Positions 27,728-34,653 of a DNA stretch of 64,000 nucleotides are shown one piece after another. Each line of letters starts with the position of its first letter. Positions within the stretch are counted from its first letter, which is position 1. The stretch is from Roseiarcus sp036488815 (GTDB lineage: Bacteria > Pseudomonadota > Alphaproteobacteria > Rhizobiales > Beijerinckiaceae), in contig DASXGX010000141.1 in assembly GCA_036488815.1 (NCBI GenBank), forward strand, positions 1 to 64,000, in the 5' to 3' direction. Both the position numbers and the translations under genes were made by a program. Below the pieces are notes generated by a model. It did no database searches. It saw nothing but the letters and a program-made list of their open reading frames with translations, and had not been told where the DNA came from.

Positions 27728-28813
27728 TCAGACGCCGCCGCCGCCGTTGGCTTGGCCGCTCGCGATGTAGGGGCCGATCAGCGACAGGTCGGCTGGGCCG
27801 AGGCGGTCCTTGGCGGTCCAAGCCTGGTGCCAATAGGGATAGAGCAGCGTCGGCTGGCTGACCTTGTCGAGCCGAGCGCGCTCCTCGGCCGTGAGCTTCA
27901 CGCTGACCGCGGCGAGGTTGTCCTTGAACTGCGCCTCGTTGCGGCCGCCGATGATGATCGAGCTGACGCCGGGGCGCTCGAGGAGCCAGGCCAGCGCGAT
28001 GCGGGCCGCCGAGACGCCATGCGCCTCGCCGACGGCGACGAGCTCGTCGACGATGTCCCACAGCTTGTTCTCGTCGGCGATCGGCGGCTCCGTCCAGCCG
28101 GCGATCTGCCGCGTGCCCTCGGGGGCGTTCTTGTTGCGCCGATGCTTGCCGGAGAGCAGGCCGCCGGCGATCGGGCTCCAGACGAGCACGGCGAGCTTCT
28201 GGTCGAGCGTGATTGGGATGAGTTCGTATTCGGCCTCGCGCGCTTGCAGGGTGTAGTGGATCTGCTGCGAGATGAAGGGGATGCGGTTGTCGCGGCGGGC
28301 GATCTCCATCGCCTTCATCAGGTGCCAGCCGGAATAGTTCGAGCAGCCGATGTAGCGCACCTTGCCGGAGCGCACGAGATTGTCGAGCGCCTCCAGCGTC
28401 TCTTCGAGCGGGGTGACGCCGTCCCACTGATGCACTTGATAGAGATCGATCACGTCGGTGCGCAGGCGCTTGAGGCTCGCCTCGCAGGAGCGGATCAAAT
28501 GCCAGCGCGACAGGCCGGCGTCGTTCGGGCCGGAGCCCATCGGGAAGCGCGCCTTGGTGGCGATCAGCATGCCGGGCTTGCGCTTGCCGCCCATCGCCTC
28601 GCCGATCATCACTTCGGAGGCGCCGGCGGAATAGATGTCGGCGGTGTCGATCAGATTGACGCCGGCGTCCGCGACGAGGTCGATCAGCCGACGCACCTCT
28701 TCGAGCGAGACGTTGCCCACCTTGGCGAAGCCGCCCTGGCCGCCGAAGGTCATGGTGCCCATCGTCAGGACGGAGACCTTGAGTCCCGAATTGCCGAGTT
28801 GTCGATATTCCAT
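27728..28813 (-). CDS. Aldo/keto reductase
   Basis: A 361-residue NADPH-dependent TIM-barrel oxidoreductase. The catalytic tetrad is visible: Asp and Tyr in NLIDTADIYSAGASE, Lys in IATKARFP and His in LYQVHQWDG. Length and the opening MEYRQLGNSGLKVSVLTMGT match the AKR general-stress/YajO group. The ATG at 28813 is followed by MEYRQLG; upstream extension has no support. It reduces aldehydes or ketones; substrate unknown. Confidence 0.9.
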   Translation of the reverse strand: MEYRQLGNSGLKVSVLTMGTMTFGGQGGFAKVGNVSLEEVRRLIDLVADAGVNLIDTADIYSAGASEVMIGEAMGGKRKPGMLIATKARFPMGSGPNDAGLSRWHLIRSCEASLKRLRTDVIDLYQVHQWDGVTPLEETLEALDNLVRSGKVRYIGCSNYSGWHLMKAMEIARRDNRIPFISQQIHYTLQAREAEYELIPITLDQKLAVLVWSPIAGGLLSGKHRRNKNAPEGTRQIAGWTEPPIADENKLWDIVDELVAVGEAHGVSAARIALAWLLERPGVSSIIIGGRNEAQFKDNLAAVSVKLTAEERARLDKVSQPTLLYPYWHQAWTAKDRLGPADLSLIGPYIASGQANGGGGV

Positions 28814-28952
28814 CTCTCTACTCCTCGTGACGGCCGCTCGAGCGGGGTTTCCTTCCCCGCCAAAGTCGGGCATACATAGCCGCGGTAGCGCTGACATGCT
28901 AGTGATAAGCCATGCAATTGAGGGAAACGCCCCGTCACACACGGGTGAAGTC

Positions 28953-29966
28953 ATGAGGGCCTTGCTCTGTCCGCGGCCGGGCGAATTGGACCTCGTCGAG
29001 AGGCCGAAGCCCGAAGCCTCGCCCGGCGGCGCGCTCGTGCGCATCAGGCGCGTGGGCGTGTGCGGCACCGACCTTCACATTTTCGAGGGCACGCAGCCCT
29101 ATTTCGAATATCCACGCGTCATCGGCCACGAACTCTCTGGTGAGATCGAGGCGGTGGGCGAGGGAAGCCGCTGGCGCCCCGGCCAGCGCGTCGCCGTCAT
29201 TCCCTATCTGCCTTGCGGCGCTTGCGTCGCCTGCCGACGCGGCAAGACAAATTGCTGCCAGCGTCTTCAGGTGCTCGGCGTCCACTGCGACGGCGGCATG
29301 GCCGATTGGGTGGCGGTTCCCGACGACAATCTGGTCGACGCCGAGGGCGTGAGCCTCGACGAGGCGGCGATGGTGGAGTTCCTCGCCATCGGCGCCCACG
29401 GCGCGCGGCGCGGCGGCGTCGCCGCCGGGCAACGCATCGCCATCGTCGGCGCGGGGCCGATCGGCGCAGCCTGCGCGATCTTCGCCAAGGCGCGCGGCGC
29501 GGATGTCGCCGTCATCGACAAGCGGACGGACCGCCTGCGCTTCTGCGTCGAGGCGCTTGGCGTCGATCATGCGATCGAGGCCGGCGAGGGCGCGCGCAGC
29601 GAGGCCGCCGCCCTGACCGGCGGCGAGTTCTACGACTGCGTGTTCGACTGCACCGGCTCCGCCGCGGCGATGAACGCGGGCTTCTCGCTCGTCGCGCACG
29701 GCGGCAGCTATGTGCTCCTCAGCATCGTGCTCGGCGACATTGCCTTCTCCGATCCGGAGTTTCACAAGCGCGAGACGACCCTCTTCGGCAGCCGCAACGC
29801 GACGCGCGCCGATTTCGACGAGGTCTTCGCCATGTTGCGCGCCGGGCGCATCCCAACCGCGCGCCTCAATACGCACCACGGCGCGCTCGAAGACGCGCCC
29901 AAACTTTTCCCGCACTGGCTCCAGCCCTCCAGCGGCGTCGTCAAAGCCCTCGTCGAGATCTCGTGA
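28953..29966 (+). CDS. Zinc-dependent alcohol/polyol dehydrogenase (MDR family)
   Basis: A 337-residue medium-chain dehydrogenase. Catalytic-zinc residues are in GVCGTDLHIFEG and GHE; the structural-zinc cysteines lie in CGACVACRRGKTNCC; the cofactor-binding motif is VGAGPIGAACAI. It resembles L-idonate/threonine/galactonate-type dehydrogenases. The next gene starts immediately after its stop (TGAATG), encoding a mannitol-dehydrogenase family enzyme, so the two form an operon that probably acts on a sugar acid or polyol. Confidence 0.88.
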   Translation: MRALLCPRPGELDLVERPKPEASPGGALVRIRRVGVCGTDLHIFEGTQPYFEYPRVIGHELSGEIEAVGEGSRWRPGQRVAVIPYLPCGACVACRRGKTNCCQRLQVLGVHCDGGMADWVAVPDDNLVDAEGVSLDEAAMVEFLAIGAHGARRGGVAAGQRIAIVGAGPIGAACAIFAKARGADVAVIDKRTDRLRFCVEALGVDHAIEAGEGARSEAAALTGGEFYDCVFDCTGSAAAMNAGFSLVAHGGSYVLLSIVLGDIAFSDPEFHKRETTLFGSRNATRADFDEVFAMLRAGRIPTARLNTHHGALEDAPKLFPHWLQPSSGVVKALVEIS

Positions 29967-31070
29967 ATGACCTTCCCTATCCTGCAATTTGGCACCAGCC
30001 GTTTCCTCCAGGCCCATGTCGATCTCTTCATCGACCAGGGGTTCGTCGACGGATCGGGCGCTGGTAAGATCGCCGTCGTGCAGACGACGTCCTCTTCGGA
30101 GAGCGCACGCCGCCTGGCCTTCTTCAATTCCGCCCAGCCTTATCGCGTGCACGTGCGCGGCCTCACGCAAGGAGCGGTCGTCGACGAATTCGTCGAGGTC
30201 GCCAGCATCGGGCGCGGCGTCGACGCCAACGCGGATTGGCCCGCGCTCGAACGCCTCTTCGTCGAGGGCGCGCGCTGGATCGTCTCGAACACGGGCGACC
30301 GCGGCTACGAACTCAGCGCCGACGACCGCTACGAGACGCCGGCGCCGCGCGCCTTCCCGGCCAAGCTGACGAAGCTTCTGCATGCGCGATTTCTGGCCGG
30401 CCGGCCCGCGCCGACTTTGTTCCCCTGTGAACTCATCGAGGCCAATGGCGACAAGCTGCGCGCGCTCGTTCTGGAGGTCGCGCGCGGCTGGCGACTTTCG
30501 GAGGCGTTTCAGCGCTGGGCGGCGGAGGACTGCCTCTGGGTCAATTCGCTGGTCGACCGCATCGTCTCCGAGCCGATCGAGCCGGCGGGCGGGGTCGCCG
30601 AGCCCTATGCGCTGTGGGCGGTGGAGAATCGTCCCGGCCTCGCGATGCCGTGCCGACACGCCAGCGTGACGCTGACCGACGATCTCAGGCGCTACGAACG
30701 CCTGAAGCTCTTCATCCTCAATCTGGGCCACACCTATCTCGCGGAACGCTGGGCGGCGCGCGGGGGCGAGCAGTCCGAGACGGTGCGCGCCGTGCTCGCC
30801 GACGCCGCAACGCTCGCCGATCTCAACGATCTCTACGACTGCGAGGTGCTGCCCGTTTTCGCGGCGATCGGCCTTGGCGAAGACGCGCGCGCCTATCGCC
30901 AAAGTGTGATCGAGCGGTTCCGCAATCCCTTCCTCGACCATTATCTTCGCGACATCTTCACCAATCACGCGGCCAAAAAGCAACGCCGTTTCGCCGGTTT
31001 AATTGCCCTCGGCGAGCAAGCCGGAGTGACCCTGGCGCAGCCCCGGCTGCGAGCCGCGCTCGGCGATTGA
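29967..31070 (+). CDS. Mannitol dehydrogenase family oxidoreductase (altronate/mannonate dehydrogenase-like)
   Basis: A 367-residue polyol/aldonate dehydrogenase. It shows a short N-terminal Rossmann portion (LQFGTSRFLQAHVDLFIDQG), SNTGDRGYEL, and the C-terminal domain with NLGHTYLAERW and the RFRNPFLDHYLRDI stretch characteristic of D-mannonate/tagaturonate oxidoreductases. It likely oxidises or reduces a hexuronic-acid derived substrate together with the zinc dehydrogenase just upstream (start directly follows that stop). No isomerase, dehydratase or kinase of a uronate pathway is nearby, so the substrate is open. Confidence 0.83.
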   Translation: MTFPILQFGTSRFLQAHVDLFIDQGFVDGSGAGKIAVVQTTSSSESARRLAFFNSAQPYRVHVRGLTQGAVVDEFVEVASIGRGVDANADWPALERLFVEGARWIVSNTGDRGYELSADDRYETPAPRAFPAKLTKLLHARFLAGRPAPTLFPCELIEANGDKLRALVLEVARGWRLSEAFQRWAAEDCLWVNSLVDRIVSEPIEPAGGVAEPYALWAVENRPGLAMPCRHASVTLTDDLRRYERLKLFILNLGHTYLAERWAARGGEQSETVRAVLADAATLADLNDLYDCEVLPVFAAIGLGEDARAYRQSVIERFRNPFLDHYLRDIFTNHAAKKQRRFAGLIALGEQAGVTLAQPRLRAALGD

Positions 31071-31121
31071 TGGTCTGAGCCATCGCGGACACGCTCTTGC
31101 CGCGTGCAAGGAAAGAGTCCA

Positions 31122-31820
31122 ATGTCCCGGCCGTTCCCCGTCCGGACTCGGGAGTTTCTGGTGATCGCTTCGTTTGTTCAAACACTGGTTGGTCGCGCCG
31201 CCGCGGCGGCCCTCGCTCTCGCACTGGTCGTCGGCGGCGCTGCGCAAGCGCAGACCGCGCCCAAGCCGGACGGGACCGTGGACATGGCGACCGTGCTGCA
31301 ACCCGGACCGCTGCCGGAGATTTCGCTCGGCGATCCCAAGGGCGTGACGGTGATCGAATACGGCTCGCTGACCTGTCCGCATTGCGCGGCGTTCGATCGC
31401 GAGGTCATGCCGCAGCTCAAGACCAAATACATCGACACCGGCAAGGTGCACTACATCTTCCGCGAATTCTCCCGCAACCCGCTCGACGTCGCGGCCTTCG
31501 TGCTGGCGCGTTGCGTCGGCGACGACAAGGTCTTCCCGACCATCGAACTGCTGTTCGCCGAGCAGGACAAATGGGCCTTCGTCGACAATCCGCTCGACGC
31601 GCTGCTCACCGCCGTGCGTCCCACCGGCCTGACCAAGGACAAGGCGATGGCCTGCCTGAAGGATCAGTCCAAGGCCGACGCGATGAATAAGATCGTCCAG
31701 ACCGCGGTCAACACGGTCAAGGTGAACGGCACGCCGACGTTCGTGATCGACGGCAAGGTCTACGGCGGCGAACTGAGCGCCAAGGATTTCGACGCCATTC
31801 TGAAGCCCTTGATCAAGTAA
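31122..31820 (+). CDS. DsbA-family thiol:disulfide oxidoreductase
   Basis: A 232-residue periplasmic protein of the Thioredoxin_4/DsbA group. A long signal region ends in GGAAQA (about residue 43). The active site is CPHC (Cys85, Cys88), and the cis-proline loop reads NGTPTFVIDG. It probably oxidises or isomerises disulfides of exported proteins. The ATG at 31122 is chosen over a GTG at 31104 because of an AGGAAAGAG site. 51 bp follow the preceding dehydrogenase gene, but repeats follow the stop. Confidence 0.9.
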   Translation: MSRPFPVRTREFLVIASFVQTLVGRAAAAALALALVVGGAAQAQTAPKPDGTVDMATVLQPGPLPEISLGDPKGVTVIEYGSLTCPHCAAFDREVMPQLKTKYIDTGKVHYIFREFSRNPLDVAAFVLARCVGDDKVFPTIELLFAEQDKWAFVDNPLDALLTAVRPTGLTKDKAMACLKDQSKADAMNKIVQTAVNTVKVNGTPTFVIDGKVYGGELSAKDFDAILKPLIK

Positions 31821-31847
31821 GAGCGGACGCCGGCGCACGCATTTCCG

Positions 31848-31875
31848 TCAGTGCGAGCCGAAGGCGAAGCAATCC
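31848..31875. repeat. Half copy of short repeat C
   Basis: A single arm of repeat C (CAGTGCGAGCCGAAGGCGAA) directly joined to repeat B copy 4. Confidence 0.55.
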
Positions 31876-32027
31876 AAGCAGCTCTTTTCGTCCTGCCCGG
31901 CCTTGTGCCGGGCATCCACGCCGAGCCGACGATTCTAGCGTCATAGGGTCTATGTGACGGCGCCGCGTGGGTGGCCGGGACAGCCCGGCCATGACGGTGG
32001 GCGTCAACCCATTTGCAAAATGGCTCT
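31876..32027. repeat. Dispersed repeat B, copy 4
   Basis: About 152 bp, with the GCCCGGCCTTGTGCCGGGCA arm, the CGATTCTAGCGTCATAGGGT centre, the GGCCGGGACAGCCCGGCCAT arm and a CCATTTGCAAAATGG terminus. It lies between the convergent DsbA-like and nrsF genes. Confidence 0.85.
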
Positions 32028-32033
32028 AGCCGT

Positions 32034-32672
32034 TCACCAGGCCAGGAACCTGCGCCCCGCGATCGCGCCGGCGGCTGCGACAATGAGGGTGGCGAGCGGG
32101 TACCAGCTCGCCACGAACAAGGGCGAATCGTCGGTGCAATTGGTCGCGTAGATGGTCGCCGCGACGCCCGCGGAGGCGGCCCCGGCGAGCGCGCCGCTTA
32201 AAGCCGGATATCGGGGCGCCCCGGCTCGCATCGCCGCGATCAAGGCCGCCAGCGGCGGAATGGACATCAGGGGAATCAACATCAGGCAGTGCAGCGCGTT
32301 GTGGCCGACGAGCCGCGTCCCCCACTCCTGGCTGGGGACGAGCGCGAGTTCGGCGAGGACGGCGCCGCCGAGCAGCGCGAAGGGCGCAAGAAAGAGCAGC
32401 GCCAGGGCGCCCGGCCGCGCGTCGGGCCGCAGCAGGCGCGCGCACAGCAGCGCGGAGGGCGCGAGGAAGGTCAGCGTATCGGCGAATTTGAGGTCGAACC
32501 GCATGGTCCGCATCGCCGCCATCGCGTCATGGCGCGGACCGAGCACGGCCATGAAGACGACGAGGCTCACCGCCCCGCCGAGCGCCAGCGCCAAGGCGAC
32601 CCGCCGGCCGAGATTGACGGGCGACGCGACAGGGTCGGCGGCGAGCGAGTTGATGAGGTCGGCGGTCTTCAT
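32034..32672 (-). CDS. NrsF family (DUF1109) anti-sigma factor
   Basis: A 212-residue inner-membrane protein with six hydrophobic helices and an N-terminal cytoplasmic tail (MKTADLINSLAADPVA) of the kind that binds the sigma factor. The conserved GHNALHCLMLIPLMSIPPL segment and paired cysteines/histidines are typical of NrsF, the anti-sigma partner of Caulobacter SigF, which senses chromate, cadmium or oxidative stress. It overlaps the sigma-factor gene by 4 bases, giving coupled, stoichiometric synthesis. Confidence 0.92.
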   Translation of the reverse strand: MKTADLINSLAADPVASPVNLGRRVALALALGGAVSLVVFMAVLGPRHDAMAAMRTMRFDLKFADTLTFLAPSALLCARLLRPDARPGALALLFLAPFALLGGAVLAELALVPSQEWGTRLVGHNALHCLMLIPLMSIPPLAALIAAMRAGAPRYPALSGALAGAASAGVAATIYATNCTDDSPLFVASWYPLATLIVAAAGAIAGRRFLAW

Positions 32673-33238
32673 TGCGTCGCGCTCCGCCAAGCCACGGCCA
32701 GCGCCTTCAGCGCGCGGTGCAGCGCCACCCGCACGGCGACCTCGGTCATCGACAGGCGGGCCGCCGTCGCGGCGATCGACTGGCCATCGAGCGAGATCGC
32801 CGTCACGATGTCGCGCTGGCGCGGCGCGAGTCTGCTGAGAACGCGTTCGATGTCGGAGCGCGTATGCGGGTCCTCGGCCTCCGGGGCGGCCAGCACGGAT
32901 TCGAGGTCCTCGATCGGCTCGGCGCGCCGCACCCCGCGCCGGCGCAGCGCGTCGATGATCTTGTGGCGCGCGATCGCGTTCACCCACGGGGCCAGCTTCT
33001 GGCCGCCGTCCCAGGTGCCCCGCTTCAGGTGGATCGCCAACAAGGTCTCCTGCACGACATCCTCGATATCCGCGTCGCCCAGCCGGGCGCGTGAAAACGC
33101 CCCACGCGCCATGACGCGCACTGAGCGTCCGATCTCCTGGAGGAGCCTACGATAAGCGGCCTCGTCGCCCGCCAAGGCGGCGCGCATCAGGGACGCCCAT
33201 TGCTCGCCGCCAGAAGCGGCGGCCGGCTCCTCACCCAT
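32669..33238 (-). CDS. ECF RNA polymerase sigma factor (SigF-type)
   Basis: A 189-residue sigma-70 family factor with regions 2 (DIEDVVQETLLAIHLKRGTW) and 4 (LAPRQRDIVTAISLDGQSIA...RVALHRALKALA). It is held by the NrsF anti-sigma factor encoded just downstream. A GTAACA-N16-CGAA promoter, matching the Caulobacter SigF consensus GTAACC-N16-CGAA, lies directly before the ATG (33270-33245), so the operon is autoregulated and probably leaderless. No other clear copy of this promoter was found in the window. Confidence 0.92.
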   Translation of the reverse strand: MGEEPAAASGGEQWASLMRAALAGDEAAYRRLLQEIGRSVRVMARGAFSRARLGDADIEDVVQETLLAIHLKRGTWDGGQKLAPWVNAIARHKIIDALRRRGVRRAEPIEDLESVLAAPEAEDPHTRSDIERVLSRLAPRQRDIVTAISLDGQSIAATAARLSMTEVAVRVALHRALKALAVAWRSATQ

Positions 33239-33244
33239 TCGTCC

Positions 33245-33270
33245 TTCGCCCTATCGCGATAGATTGTTAC
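33245..33270 (-). promoter_or_regulatory. SigF-type autoregulatory promoter with palindromic spacer
   Basis: On the minus strand, -35 GTAACA (33270-33265), 16 bp spacer, -10 CGAA (33248-33245), only 6 bp before the ATG. The spacer contains a perfect 12 bp palindrome CTATCGCGATAG (33251-33262) that is a plausible additional operator. Confidence 0.8.
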
Positions 33271-33384
33271 AAGGAGAGCGGCGCCGATCGCACATAGCCC
33301 CGCCCTCGTTGGCACGCCCTGTACCACGCGGCGCGGCCGCCGCGAAGACGAAGCCGATCAAACGAGGCTGCAAGGGATTTAGAA

Positions 33385-33834
33385 ATGCAGGACACGGCTC
33401 GAGAAGGCGGATGCCGATGCGGACAAGTGCGGTTCCGCGTCACGGCGGAGGCGTTGGTGACGATGGCGTGCCACTGCAAGGGCTGCCAGCGGATGACGGC
33501 CAGCGCCTTTTCCCTCAGCGCATTGTATCCGAGCGACGGCTTCGAGGTGACGAATGGGGAGCCCGTCATCGGCGGACTGCATGGCGCAAACCGCCACTTC
33601 TTCTGTCCGCACTGCATGAGCTGGATATTCACGCGCCCTGAACGCATGGACGGGTACGTCAACGTTCGATCGACGATGTTCGACGATGCGGAATCCGACC
33701 CGCCGTTCCTCGAAACCTACACAAGCGAGAAGCTGCCCTGGGCGACGACGGGAGCGGTTCATAGTTTCGATCGATACCCGCCTATGGAGCAGTTTCCTGT
33801 GTTGCTACAGGATTTCGAGCGGCGCGGGACCTGA
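33385..33834 (+). CDS. GFA family protein (CENP-V/GFA zinc fold), copy 1
   Basis: A 149-residue protein of the glutathione-dependent formaldehyde-activating (GFA) fold. Zinc ligands are seen in GGCRCGQVRF, ACHCKGCQR and FCPHCMSW, the usual C-x-C, C-x-C-x2-C and C-x2-C sets. Only some members act on S-hydroxymethylglutathione; many have unknown substrates. It is divergent from the sigF operon. Another GFA protein is encoded at 59.9-60.4 kb. Confidence 0.88.
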   Translation: MQDTAREGGCRCGQVRFRVTAEALVTMACHCKGCQRMTASAFSLSALYPSDGFEVTNGEPVIGGLHGANRHFFCPHCMSWIFTRPERMDGYVNVRSTMFDDAESDPPFLETYTSEKLPWATTGAVHSFDRYPPMEQFPVLLQDFERRGT

Positions 33835-33900
33835 AAGTCGCACTCCTGCTCCAATTGGGGCGCGCGCGTGCGTCGTGGGGAGGCGCCGCAAAGCCGGCGC

Positions 33901-33929
33901 TTGAAAACATTCCATCGGTGGAATACACT
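33901..33929 (+). promoter_or_regulatory. Promoter and palindromic operator of the toxin-antitoxin pair
   Basis: A -35 TTGAAA (33901-33906), 17 bp spacer and -10 TACACT (33924-33929) fit the sigma-70 pattern. An inverted repeat ATTCCA-TCGG-TGGAAT (33909-33924) fills the spacer and is the likely antitoxin binding site. The start codon at 33937 lies only 7 bp after the -10 box, so the transcript may be leaderless. Confidence 0.7.
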
Positions 33930-33936
33930 GGGGACA

Positions 33937-34299
33937 ATGGCCTGGAGCGTTGAGCACACCGACGAATTCGGCGCATGGTTCGCTGGCCTGAGCGAATCGA
34001 ACCAGGATGACATCGTAGCCACCGGACTGCTGCTGATCGAACAGGGACCAAAGTTACCGTTTCCCTACTCATCAGGAATCAACGGGTCGAAGCATCCCCA
34101 CATGCGCGAATTGCGTGTGCAGAGCAGCGGCCGCCCGATACGGGTGTTTTACGCGTTCGATCCGAGGCGGTCCGCAATCCTCCTCATCAGCGGCGACAAG
34201 ACGGGCGACGGTCGTTTTTACGAGCGCATGATTCCGATCGCGGATGCGCTCTACGACACTTACATCGACGAGATCAGAAAAGAGGGGTTGCTCCCATGA
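33937..34299 (+). CDS. Type II toxin, RelE/HigB-like (Gp49/DUF891 family)
   Basis: A 120-residue toxin of the phage-derived Gp49-like HigB family. The typical motifs SHPHMRELRVQ-like KHPHMRELRVQSSGRPIRVFYAFDP and LISGDKTGDGRFYERMIPIAD are visible. HigB-type toxins cleave mRNA at the ribosome. The ATG at 33937 is chosen because of the promoter position and family length. The stop overlaps the downstream antitoxin start by 4 bases (34296-34299): toxin first, antitoxin second, as in higBA. Confidence 0.88.
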   Translation: MAWSVEHTDEFGAWFAGLSESNQDDIVATGLLLIEQGPKLPFPYSSGINGSKHPHMRELRVQSSGRPIRVFYAFDPRRSAILLISGDKTGDGRFYERMIPIADALYDTYIDEIRKEGLLP

Positions 34300-34625
34300 C
34301 CGGACATCGACCTTTCGGCGAACTTGCCAAAACCTTCACGCCAGAACGCCGCGCGCGCGTAGCGGCAAAGGCCGCTGCGTTGCGCGAGGCGATGACGCTC
34401 GAAGAATTGCGCAAGTCACGCTCGCTCTCGCAGGAGGACTTGGGCTTGGCGATGATGGTCGGTCAGCCCGCCGTGGCTAAGCTCGAAAAACGTGGCGACA
34501 TGCACGTGAGCAACTTGCGGCGCTACGTCGAGGCGCTTGGCGGCGCCCTCGAGATTACCGCCCGCTTCAAGGACGGGAGCGTGATCATTAGCCATGTCGG
34601 AGAGACCGCCGAGACGAACTCATGA
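34296..34625 (+). CDS. XRE-family antitoxin (HigA-like)
   Basis: A 109-residue antitoxin with a helix-turn-helix in SQEDLGLAMMVGQPAVAKLE and a following dimerisation part (NLRRYVEALGGALEITARF). It neutralises the toxin encoded just upstream and probably represses the operon through the ATTCCA/TGGAAT palindrome. Gene overlap of 4 bases secures coupled synthesis. Confidence 0.88.
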   Translation: MTGHRPFGELAKTFTPERRARVAAKAAALREAMTLEELRKSRSLSQEDLGLAMMVGQPAVAKLEKRGDMHVSNLRRYVEALGGALEITARFKDGSVIISHVGETAETNS

Positions 34626-34653
34626 TGATCCGCGCCCTAACGGGCTCGCCTCG

